Below are positions 13,809 to 26,200 of a DNA stretch of 64,000 nucleotides, one piece after another. The translations under genes were made by a program, and so were the position numbers. Position 1 is the first letter of the stretch; the number at the start of each line of letters is the position of its first letter. The stretch is taken from positions 2,951,001-3,015,000 of the forward strand of contig JAWRVZ010000016.1 of assembly GCA_037043235.1 (NCBI GenBank), given 5' to 3'. The notes under the pieces are model-generated. The model was not told where the DNA came from. It saw only the letters and a program-made list of their open reading frames with translations, and did not search any database. Source of the stretch: Rhodeus uyekii (taxonomy: Eukaryota; Chordata; Actinopteri; Cypriniformes; Acheilognathidae).

Positions 13809-16800
13809 AGTTGAACTTGAATGAAAATGACAGACAAAAATTACAAAAAAAATGTAAGTTATTTTATTTTTATTTTATTAATGTACATACAGAACCCCAT
13901 ATTGACAGAAAAACACAGAATTGTTGACATTAGTATGTATTCAGTATTCAGACCCTTTGCTGTGACACTCATATATTTAACTCAGGTGCTGTCCATTTTT
14001 TTTGATCATCCTTGAGATGGTTCTACACCTTCATTTGAGTTCAGCTGTGTTTGATTATACTGATTGGACTTGATTAGGAAAGCAACACACCTGCATACAC
14101 ACATCTATATAAGACTTTACAGCTCACAGTGCATGTCAGAGCAAATGAGAATCAAAGGAACCGCCTGAAGAGCTCAGAGACAGAATTGTGGCAAGGCACA
14201 GATCTGGCCAAGGTTATAAAAAGTATTCTGCTGCACTTATGAGCACAGTAAGGCCTCCATAATCCTTAAATGGAAGATGTTTGGAACGACCAGAACCCTT
14301 CCTAGAGCTGGCCATCCAGCCAAACTGAGCTCTCGGGGGAGAAGAGCGTTGGTGAGAGAGGTAAAGAAGAACCCAAAGATCACTGTGGCTGAGCTCCAGA
14401 GATGCAGTCGGGAGATGGGAGAAAGTTGTAGAAAGTCAACCATCACTGCAGCCCTCCAGCAGTCGGGGCTTTATGGCAGAGTGGCCCGACGGAAGCCTCT
14501 TCTCAGTGCAAGAAATGAAAGCCTGCATGGAGTTTGCTAAAAACACCTGAAGGACTCCAAGAAATAAGATTCTCTGGTCTGATGAGACCAAGATAGAACT
14601 TTTTGGCCTTAATTCTAAGCGGTATGTGTGGAGAAAACCAGGCACTGCTCATCGCCTGTCCAATACAGTCCCAGCGGTGAAGCATGTGGTGCAGCATCAG
14701 CTGTGGGTGTTTTTCAGCTGCAGGAACAGGGTGACTGGTTGCAATTGAGGGAAAGATGAATGCGGCCAAGTACAAGGATATCCTGGACGAAAACCTTCTC
14801 CAGTGCTCATAACCTCAGACTGGGCCAAAGGGTTTACCTTCCAACAAGACAATGAGCCGAAACACACAGCTAAAATAACGAAGAAGTGGCTTCACAACAA
14901 CTCTGTGACTGTTCTTGAATGGCCCAGCCAGAGTCCTGACTTAAACCCAATTGAGCATCTCTGGAGAGACCTAAAAATGGCTGTCCACCAACGTTTACCA
15001 TCCAACATGACAGAACTGGAGAGGATCTGCAAGGAGGAACAGCAGAGGATCCCCAAATCCAGGTGTGAAAAACTTGTTGCTTTCTCAAAAAGACTCATGT
15101 CTGTATTAGAGCAAAATGGGTGTTTCTACTAAATATTGAGCAAAGGGTCTGAATACTTATAACCATGAGATATTTCAGTCTTTCTTTTTAATAAATCTGC
15201 AAAAATGTCAACAATTCTGTGTTTTTCTGCTGTGTGTACATTAATGAGGGGAAAAAAAGAACTTAAAGGATTTTAGCAAATGGCTGCAATATAACAAGGA
15301 GTGAAAAATTTAAGGGGGTCTGAATACTTTCCGTACCCACTGACATATATATATGTGTGTGTATGTGTATAAATTGAAATAATTACCAGAGGAATAGTAT
15401 TCTACTGGGTTACGTGTATGTGTGTGTGTGTACACACACACACAAACACTTGACAACCACTGATTACCGTCTGCTTCTGCTTCTAGGTGATCAATTCCTA
15501 ATGCACCCAAATCTGGCATCAGGTGTGTTTGGTAAAGCGTACCTGTAGCTCCAAGCGGGTGTCCTTTTGAGATGAGTCCTCCACTGGGGTTTATCACCCA
15601 TTTGCCACCATATGTATTATCACCCCGATCAATAAGCTCACCAGCTTTACCTACAAATCAGAAAAAACTATCATAATTGTGAAGGAAATTTTATTACTTA
15701 AACTTTCCTTTATTTAGCATTAATAAGAAGGCTTATTGCAATTGCATTTAATGTTTCTATAATGTGTGTCTCTCATGACATTTTCTAATTTGAAGGAAGC
15801 TCTGCGGTTGGAATATAAAGCAGCCTCAGGCGCAGGAGAGTTTTTGACACTTAACTTTTGATAAACAATTCTTAGAATTTGTGCTTGCATAAATTAACGC
15901 TATGTACCCAAGCTTAACGCTAACAACCCATGCTTAGGTAGATGTCTTGATAGACAACAAATTGCTGAGTCATTGTGTGATGACAGTATATGAAGAAGGG
16001 AGGGTGAGCTCTCACTCACTCCACTTATGCATGCTGAGATGTGCGTTAGACGAGTCCTTGTACAAGCAATAAAGCTTTACTTTTTCTGACAATCCTGGTT
16101 TCCATTATTCCATAGAAAATTCCACAACACCGTGAACAAGCTTCTAATCTAAAATTCAGTTTTAAAAATGGATGCAAGAATAGTGTGCTAGTGAAGCCTT
16201 CTATCTCACCCTCAGGACACAGTCCCAGAGCTTCATAGGTGATGAGCTCGTTGGCAGAGAAGCAGTCGTGCAGCTCGATGACGTCAACATCTGACGCCGT
16301 CAGACTGGAGGTCTCAAAGACCTTCTTAGCTGCAAGGTGGGTCATGTCATAGCCAACCTATAGTGGATAGAAAGAAAGTCATACAGGTTTGGACTGACAT
16401 GAGGGTGAATAAATGATGACCACATTTTCATTGTGGGGTATACTATCCCTTTAAGGTCAAACCTAAAAGTCAACAGTGTCAGCTGCTTTTACCATTTTCA
16501 TACAGCTGTTTTCCTCAAAGCTGGTGGTGAGGTCTGTGACCATTTCCTGAGCAATGATTTCCACAGCCTTTTTCTCCAATCCGTTCCTCCTCACAAACGC
16601 CTCACTGGCCAGCACTGCAGCTCCTGCTCCATCTGACGTCGGGCTACAGGAACATAAGAGGCCATTTAAAACCCACCATATGTAAAGTATGTAGTGATAA
16701 TGATAATTTATTTGATATTGTAGAGTATGGACGGTGCTCATGAAGGATCGATCAAGATTCATTCTTTGATTGAAAAAAGTGATTCGACAGGATCGGCTCC

Positions 16801-19800
16801 GTAGAGTCTGTGACCTGACAGTTTAAGACTTCTGGGACACAAACCATTCGCATTCACCCTCGCTCTCCTCTGCATTTCAAAGGATGCCATCGTAAAACAG
16901 CCCCCACACACAAACACACACATACATACCAAGAACACAAAGACTCTGCCATGTGACTTTTAAATTAGTTACTTTCCATTTTTAGATGTGTTGTGTTTTA
17001 CCTATATGTATGCATGCTTTTTGTTATAACCATTTTAGATGTGTTTGATAATTTAGAAGCTTATAATCAGTAAATACTTGGGTAAAACCAAGTCAATCTT
17101 TACCTTGCCTTCATGCTAAGAGTTAGTATAGCCATGAATGGTCTCGAAATCTTTGTCTTTCCATTTGCAGACCGTCTAGGTTTGTTTCACTGTGCTAGGA
17201 TGCATTAGACTCTTTCTTTTATTCCAAAACCCAAAGGTCTGCATTCTCAAGTAGGCAATAAAACATGCTAATCACCTCAGACTAAAAGACAAAGGAAGTT
17301 TCCCGCTTCTCAGTTCCTTCACTCTGATTGGCTGTCCCAACTCTTAGAGGCGTGCTTTGTTTATTCCTTTATAAGCGCCCGTAGGCCAAGGATCAATCTC
17401 TTCTCTTCTTGCCCTTCTTCATCCTCTTACACTTCCTCTCTTGCAACTCTCCTCTGGCGCGGATTCTTGGATCCAGCGCCATTTTCCACAAAGGACATTA
17501 CAAACAAAGAACCAACATTTGAACTTACCGCGGATTCCAACGGACCCGCCCAGCAAGACGCAAAGCACAGACCAGATTGGAATTCGCACGCACGTATTCC
17601 GACCAGCCACAGAAAGAAACACATGCAAGTAGCCTACCCTCGTTAGAGAGTTTATACCAATAAGTTGGTCTGATTCCTTGCTTGTTCTCAAATAGGTTAT
17701 TGTCTGTAATACTACCTTCCTTTGTCTCTCCTACTCTCTCTCTCTTATTCTCTCTTCTTCCCTTTTTCAATTCATCTGTGTATGTTTGTCTATTGTTTGT
17801 CGATTATTAAAATATATATATTCACACGTGATTGCCTCTGAATTGCTCAACCATAAGTCACTTTAATGGTGACCGATCCTTGTTACAAATTAATGGAAAG
17901 ATCTTTCTTTGTGGCCAAAAGAAACCTTTCCTTTTTATAGAGTTTATAAGGTCAATATTTGCTGGACAAATTATCCGTCCTTTGAACTCTTTTCTAGAAT
18001 TAAAGAAAATTCTACAAGCCGAATCAAGCCATAGATATTAATAATTGTTATAATCCGTTATAATTAACTGTTAATATCCAAATTCCCCTTTGTGCAGATT
18101 TATGTGTGTTTGATCAACAAAACGATTCACGCACACATAGATCCGCACCATTTCCCTTAGGCTTAGAATCGCTACAATATGTATGCATGTTGAAAACCCA
18201 GAAAATTTGTTTAAAGGAATATTTAACTTTGGTCAGTACATCAGCTCAACCAACAGCATAGTATGGATTACCAAAAAAAGGCAAAACTGTATGGAGGGTT
18301 TTTTTTATTTAAAAAATGTACCGGTAATACTTTCAATAGTATTTAAAACGTTTAAATAGTCAAATAGACATACAGTGATACCTCGTTAATGTGGACCGGA
18401 ACCAAAGTAGGATTGGCCCTAGGAATTTCCGTATATGTGTGTGTAGGTACCAGAATGTTTAAAATATGTATATTTATACTTTAAATATATTTTAATTAAA
18501 TCTATTTAATTATAAAACCTTTATAGTATACATTTACTCTCTCTCTCTCATACGATATGTATTATGGTGCTCTACACTCATCAATGACAGGAGTATCTTG
18601 AGACTCCAGTAATGACGACGATGACAGACCTGTGCGGTTCAATGAATGATGATGATGATGATGATGATGATGGTGTTACTGCACTGGTATAATGAGCCTT
18701 TAAATCAGTTCGGGAAGCGCCTCATCGTCAGATATCAGTGCTGGATCGTCAGCATTTGCTTCTGAGAGAGGCGAAGAGGCTCCCACTCCACTCGTGCTCT
18801 CATTGGTCGATCTCGCGCCGGGAACCAATCACGTGTCTTGTCTGAGTGCCGTGGGTGTGTACAAAGCCTCTGAGAGAGTTTCTCTCTTTGTCTGGCATCC
18901 TGGGAAACCGTTTCTCTCGCATCACGATAAAACAACGCTGCTTTCCACAATACGGCTGCCGATGTGGCGGTATTTTTGAGTTTTTATATTTTGATTAATA
19001 TTTTTGAAAAATCCGCGATGCACTGAGACCGCGAAACTTGAACCGCGAAGTGGCGAGGGATTACTGTATATAAAATGGTTTAATTCATGTTTTAAAAGGT
19101 ATATAAATAACAATCATTTAAATCATTATAAACTGAAAATATAAATATTTAGGTACATTTTAAAAAGTAGAAATAATAAATGAAATGTAAAACAATAATA
19201 TAGTACATTAATATATCATTTTAAAATCACATTTTAAACTGTATTTTAAAAAGCATTTGCCTGTTGCTTTACTTTGTAAAAATGCCAAATGCAAAACCAA
19301 TCAACCAATTGGAAAACCAAATCAACTTTCACTAAATCTCCTGCGTGCCACTCAGGGACAGATCGTCAGTAAAAAAGACTTTATACCTTCAATACTCATC
19401 AATAAACACACATACTGTACATGTCTTATGGTTGCATTTTAACATTATGGATTCACTTTCATTGAAGTGCTTCACTGTTACCCATATTTTTGCTTTTTTC
19501 AAAGAAAAAGAGGAACAGTGAAAATGATTTTTTGTGTGTGTGGTAAATATACAATGCTACAAGAGTTGTCTATTGAGCTTAACTCTGAATACTGATTATC
19601 ACCATGCTCTTATGGATATTCAATTCATATTCATGCTCACTCGCCACAGCTCTCAACTTACCAACACTGCAAGAGTGTGAGGAACTCAAAGACCTTCCTG
19701 GAGTTAATGACCTGCTCCAGACTATACTCATCCCGAAACTGAGAGTATCTGAGAGTGAAAGTGGAGGAGAAGCAAACACTGAATAAGTCTTCTGTCACCT

Positions 19801-22800
19801 GTGATGGGGTAAGGAATTCTTTTGCACAGAAATAAACAAAAAGGATTTCCTTTATAACAAGCTGTCGTTAAAACTTACGGATTATTGGTTGAATGCTTGT
19901 GGTTCTTCCACGCAATTTTGGCAAAATGCTCTGGTTTTGTGCCTAGAGATGACAGACAGCTTCAGTTACAATAAAAAACAGACTGCAGTTGCCTGGATCA
20001 ATCTAAAGCCCACAGACCCACCCACATCTTACCATACTTCTCCATGTGTTCTCTACCAGCATTGCCAAACATCTGAGGTGCAGCTGGTGCTGCCGCCATC
20101 CCATAACGGTTGATCATCACCTCCATGTGCTTGTCCATAGGGTTGGTTCTGTCCATGTACTGCAAACCCGTGAGATGATGTGAGACACAGGCAGATGTCC
20201 TTCATCACTGGTATTATAAGAGCTGTGAACTGTACCGTACCTTTGAGGATAGTGAACCTCTTTCCATCTTCTCAAAGCCCAAGGCAAGAACACAATCGGC
20301 CAACCCTGAGTGCAAGAGATTTTTGTATTAAATATAAATCCAATCAGTAAGATATTTTGAAAGCAATTAATACTTGTATTCAACAATCAAAATAACGATA
20401 TTCATAATGTTACAGAAGATTTCAATTTCAAATAAATGCTGTTCTTTTGGACTTTTTGATTCATCAAAGATGTATCACAGTTTCCAGAAAGATATTACGC
20501 ATTAATATTTCAACATTGAAAAATTTAGCAAATCATCATATTAATCATCAATGATTTGTGAAGGATCGTGTGAGACTGAAGATTGAAGTGATGATGCTGA
20601 AAATACAGCTTTGATCACAGGAATAAATTACATTTTAATTGATTAAAATAGAAAACAGTTCTTTTAAATTGTAATAATATTTTACAATACATTGAACCCT
20701 CGTTTATCGCGGTTAATGTGGACTGGAACCCGCCGCGATAGGTGAAAATCCGTGAAGTAGGATCAGCCAATCAGCTCACAGGATACATCCACTCGTGCTC
20801 TCATTGGTCGATCTCGTGCCGGGAACCAATCACGTGTCTTGTCTGAGTGCTGTGTGTGTGTACAAAGCCTCTGAGAGAGTTTCTCTCTTTGTCTGGCATC
20901 CTGGGAAACCGTTTCCCTCGCATCACGATAAAACAACGCTGCTTTCCGCAATCGGCTGCCGATATGGTGGTGTTTTTGAAAAAAAAAATTCTATAAATAT
21001 TTTTGAAAAATACGCGATGCAGAGGCCGCGAAACTTGAACCGCGAAGTGGCAAGGGATTACTGTATAACTGTTTTATGAATTTTGATCGTATAAATGTAG
21101 CACCGATGAGCATAAGAGTGTAACGTCATTATGTGACTTTTTTTCATTCTTTGTTTGTTCCCTGTGAGTTTTTCCGTGCTCTTCTGTCGTTCTCTGTTGC
21201 TTGAATCTTCACTTTTAATAACAGGTGAGCGCTGATTGGTCGCGGGAGGAGGAGCGGGATGAGCGGGTGTGACGTCAGACAGTGAACGAGTACCGGAAGT
21301 GAGGAACAGTATAAAAGGACGAGCCGACGCAGTAGACACCACATCCTTTTGTGTGTGAACTTGAACTGTGATTGTGTGCTTTGTGATTTCTTCTTGTTCA
21401 TTTCGTTTCATGTTTGTCATGTGAGATTAAGTTACTTTGCCGTCCTCTTCCTTTGAGTGTTTAACGTGGTTGAATATCTGTTTATTTGTTAATAAACTCT
21501 GGAGGGGAAAATGAGTAGGTAAGTTGTCACGTGACATACATTGCGCACACCGAGGTTTGATTTCATTGTTAGACACAATAGTTTAGGAACATGCGCCAAT
21601 TATTGTAATTTTGTTTGGTTAGTAAGTGTAGATAAGTTACGACGTCTCGGGACGTTGAGGACTTTCTTTCTACATTTTTCTTTCTAGGTAGGTTTAGTTT
21701 AAATGGGTTAGTTAGTTCTATTGATTTCTTTGCTTTGGCGCAGTTCGATTTTCCTTTATCTTCCTTAGGTTTCTTCTGGATATGATTTGTGATTCTCTTT
21801 CCTTTTTTTGTTTTTGTTTATTTTGATTGTAAATATCTTTACTTATTTATATTGGCTCACATCATTTGTAATAAATTGTTCACTCATCTTTAAAGATTCG
21901 TGTTGGTCTGATTCTCTCTCAGTTGTAGAATAGTGGGAATTGCCCAGAGACAGACTAATGTTCCCCTTCTTATCTCTTAGACTATTAAAATCATTGTCTC
22001 TTTCAATTACAGTTACGTCCTTTCATTCAAAAACATTTGAAAAATCTGAATTATTCCAAACTCTTGGCAGCAGTCTATTAAATAGAAACAGTGATTTTAA
22101 ATTGAAACAATAATTTCACCGTATTTTTCATCAAATAAATGGAGCTTTGTTGAGCAGAAGACACTAAAGCCCAAACTTTAAAAAAAATCCAAAACACACA
22201 CAAAAATATATACATAATACTATATATACAGTAACACCTCGAGATACGAGCATAATCCGTTCCAGGGCGGAGCTCGTAACTCAAATTGCTCGTATCTAGA
22301 ATCATGTTTTCCCATAATAAAAAAAATTAGAAAACAAATGAATTCGTTCCAGATGGAAGAAAACATGTTTTTTATTGGTATATAGACACACACACACACT
22401 CACACATAATTATAGTACATGTATACAGTATAAGGATTTGTGTGATATAATTAAAACCACATTTTATTTGATATGTTTTTAGAGACAGTAGCAGCAGGTG
22501 CGGAAAAGGGAGGGAAGGGGTGGTTGGTGCGTCGACACTTGATTCCGTATCGTACCTTACATGAACACTACATAACTTATGTAAACTTAAATTAACATAA
22601 CTAAACTTAGCTTAAGTATTTTTTTTTACTTTTCTATTTTATATTATCGTTTTGCTTGTTTTCTTCCCTTTTTTCGCCTGACTACCCTCCCTTTCACTTG
22701 GCGCAGACCTTTTAACTAAATACCTATCGAGGGAGATTTGTTTCTGTCTCCCTTTAAAAATAAGTAAGGTACGTGTCGTCAAAAAGCGCCGAAGCACGAC

Positions 22801-23234
22801 CAGTGCACGATTTATCAGGGTGTTTCTTTTCAATGCTGAGCTCTTGCAACACCTGCGTATCTTCTGTAGCTCGATCAACTCTTCAGTCCACAGTTTCTCC
22901 CCAGTTCCTCACTCACGTGGCACTGCGCCCATATTTATCAACAACTTCATGCTTCATTTCCATGATCATCATGCGTTTCTTCTTCTCACTACCATCCTTA
23001 CAACTCATCGCTAATATGAAGAATAATGCACAAAATGGAGAGAAAATCAGCTACTCGCGGGCGACGCGTACAGAAGTCAGCGAACACGTGAAGTGAACCA
23101 GCGTCGGCATCGGTGTCAGTACGCGTGCTCGTATCTCGAATATTTACTCGTATCTAGAAGCAAAAATCTGCCCGAAGGCTTGCTCGTATCTTGGAATACT
23201 CGTATGTAGAGATGCTCGTATCTCGAGGTATTAC

Positions 23235-23285
<51 letters not shown>

Positions 23286-26200
23286 TTCAACATTTACATT
23301 ATCAATAATGAAATTTCCTTTATAATAAAAACATTACTGAATTCTTAGCATAGTACAGATATTGCACTATTATGGACATCTCACCTCCCTGAATGAGCTG
23401 GCGGGCCATAAACAGCGCCGTGGAGCCGGTAGAGCAGTTATTGTTGACATTAATTATTGGGATCCCTGACAGACCCAGACTGTGATAAATAGCCCTTTGG
23501 CCACAAGTCGAGTCACCTGAAGAAACACACATAAATCCAACACTGATATCAGACAACAAGTCCACGTGTGAGGCCAAAAAATGCTTTATTTATTCCCCTT
23601 CATGGCGTTCCAAACCCTTAAGACTTTCATTCATCTTCAGAACACAAATAAAGACATTTTTAATGAAATACGAGAAATCCTCCGTTGACAGTCTACGCAA
23701 CTACCACTTTTATGCTTTTTATGCTTCAAAAAGTTTATAAAGAGATTATAAAACTAATCCATATGAATTGAATGGTTTAGTGCAAATTTTCTAAAGAGAC
23801 ACGATTACTTTAAATGATGAACAGATTTAAATTTAGGCTTTCATTCGTATAAACATCGATCAGCTGCGGAATGATCCCCATTGGTTCTTGCTGAAAATTT
23901 AGACTAAACCACTCAATTCATATGGATTAGTTTTACTAGCTCTTTTTGAACATTTTGAAGCATCAAAGTGCCAGTTGCGTAAACTGTGTTGCAAAAGATG
24001 TTTTGAGTTTGGAACAATTTAAGGGTCAGTCAGTCAAGGTTACAGTATTTAGTAAACTGATTTACACTTTAATAAAACAAAATAGTTAACAAACACAATT
24101 AATGTAACCATTTTAAAGGAAAAATTATGCTTTATTTTAGTTTTTGAGCCAGTGCATATATGTCTAAAAGGTCTGAGACAACCATAAGACGCCACGTGAA
24201 CATTATTGTGCTCAGCGTAGTTTGTTTTGTATCACGTTGCTCCTCAGGTTATGAAAACAATGTTTGGTATTCCACGATCAAAACTTTGTGATGTAGAAAG
24301 TTTGATGTTGGACATCCATGCAAATTATGGTAAAAAACAAAAACATTTCTTTACTTCTAATAAAGTGCATTGAAAAGGCAGTAATAAAAGAGCCATACTA
24401 AAAAAACAGCAAACACTGTTTTTACTATACAATTCAATATTAGTATGCACATATATGTTATGTTCAAGAAATAATGTAACCCAAATCTAATAAATACATG
24501 ATTAACTAATCAACTGTCTGTCAAAAGCTATAACAAAGCATAAATATTTCTATAAAAGGGACACATTACTCGTTTTAAAGTGGAAATCAGTTTACTAAAT
24601 AACGTAAACTTGACTGACTGCTTCTTTTCCACTTTAAAACCACGTTGATTTGTAATAAAATCCATATCCGCTGCTGAATGACGTACCGTACACGTAACCG
24701 ACGCACGCTTGCTGGACGGCAGTGTAGTTGATTCCAGCGTCTGTCAGCGCTCTCTCCCCTGCGCCACAACACAAATCATTCAAGTGCAAATATTCACTCA
24801 AAAGTGAAGTGTAGAAACAGCACAACACGCTTCATCAACAGCACCTGCTTCTTTGGCCATGTCTGGGTAATCGATGTCTCTCGCACCCGGCTTTTCAAAC
24901 TGAAAAACACCACAAAACGACTTGTATTATTAAAACTTGTATTCAACAAGGCCACATTACAATCAAAATAATGATATTCATAATGTTACAGAAGATTTCA
25001 ATTTCAAATAAATGCTGTTCTTTTGGACTTTTTGATTAATCAAAGATGTATCATGGTTTCCAGAAAGATATTACGCATTAAAATTTCAACATTGAAAAAT
25101 TTAGCAAATCATCATATTAATCATCAATGATTTGTGAAGGATCATGTGAGACTGAAGATTGAAGTAATGATGCTGAAAATGCAGCTTTGATCACAGGAAT
25201 AAATTACATTTTAAAATTGATTAAAATAGAAAACAGTTCTTTTAAATTGTAATAATATTTCACAATATTACTGTTTAAATGTATTTTGATCGTATAAATG
25301 CAGCATCAATGAGCATAAGAGACTTCTTTCAAAAACATTTGAAAAATATTAATCATTCCACATTTTTGGGAGCAGTCTATTACAATATAAACAGTGATTT
25401 TAAATTGAAACAATAGTTCACGATATTACAGTTTCACCGTATTTTTCATCAAATAAATGCAGCTTTGTTGAGCAGAAGACACTAAAGTGAAAAACTTTAA
25501 CAAATCCAAAACATAAAAAAATTATATATATATATAAAAATTCAAAATTGACTATCAATAATAAAATGTAATTTATAATAAAAACATTACTGAATTTTGA
25601 ATCACCGATGTTGTAAAATATTGCAACCCAAATCTAATAAATACATGAATAACTACTAAACTGTCTGTCAAAAGCTTTAACAAAGCATAATTGTTTCTAT
25701 AAAAGGGTCACATTACTCGTGTTAAAGTGGAAATCAGTTTACTAAATAATGTAAACTTGACTGACTGCTTCATTTCCACTTTAAAACCACGTTGAAATGT
25801 TATAAAATATATATCTAAAATGACACTTATGAACAATGTGGTTTAAAAAGTTGCCTGAAATTGTAATAATTATGTTATTGGGACATGTATAAAATTAAAC
25901 CTCGTGTAAACATATTATTAAAAATTTATTATATATAATTTTATTATATTAAACTTGCATTATTTATGAAGGATGTTATGCATAATAAAAATGTTTGCAA
26001 TTGATGTCATTTAAAAAGCGTCACTGAATTCATACTTCCGTGTCACCAGGGGCCGCAAAACGATCATATTTATAGTTAATGTATAACAATAAATTGACAG
26101 TAATATATCGTTGCGTAAAGCACGTCGTTGTCATTTTGCACAGTGACCCATGACACATTTAACTCAGGGTCGTATTTACAGATCATGGTTTGTGTGAGAG

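Noticed and set aside
12467..13837. Long Tyr-Ile-rich open frames on both strands
   Set aside because: They translate the AT and AC dinucleotide runs and parts of the neighbouring miniature element; no protein is implied.
14277..14775. Possible intact Tc1-like transposase start
   Set aside because: Stops and frame changes between about 14540 and 14800 break it, so it is annotated only as a pseudogene.
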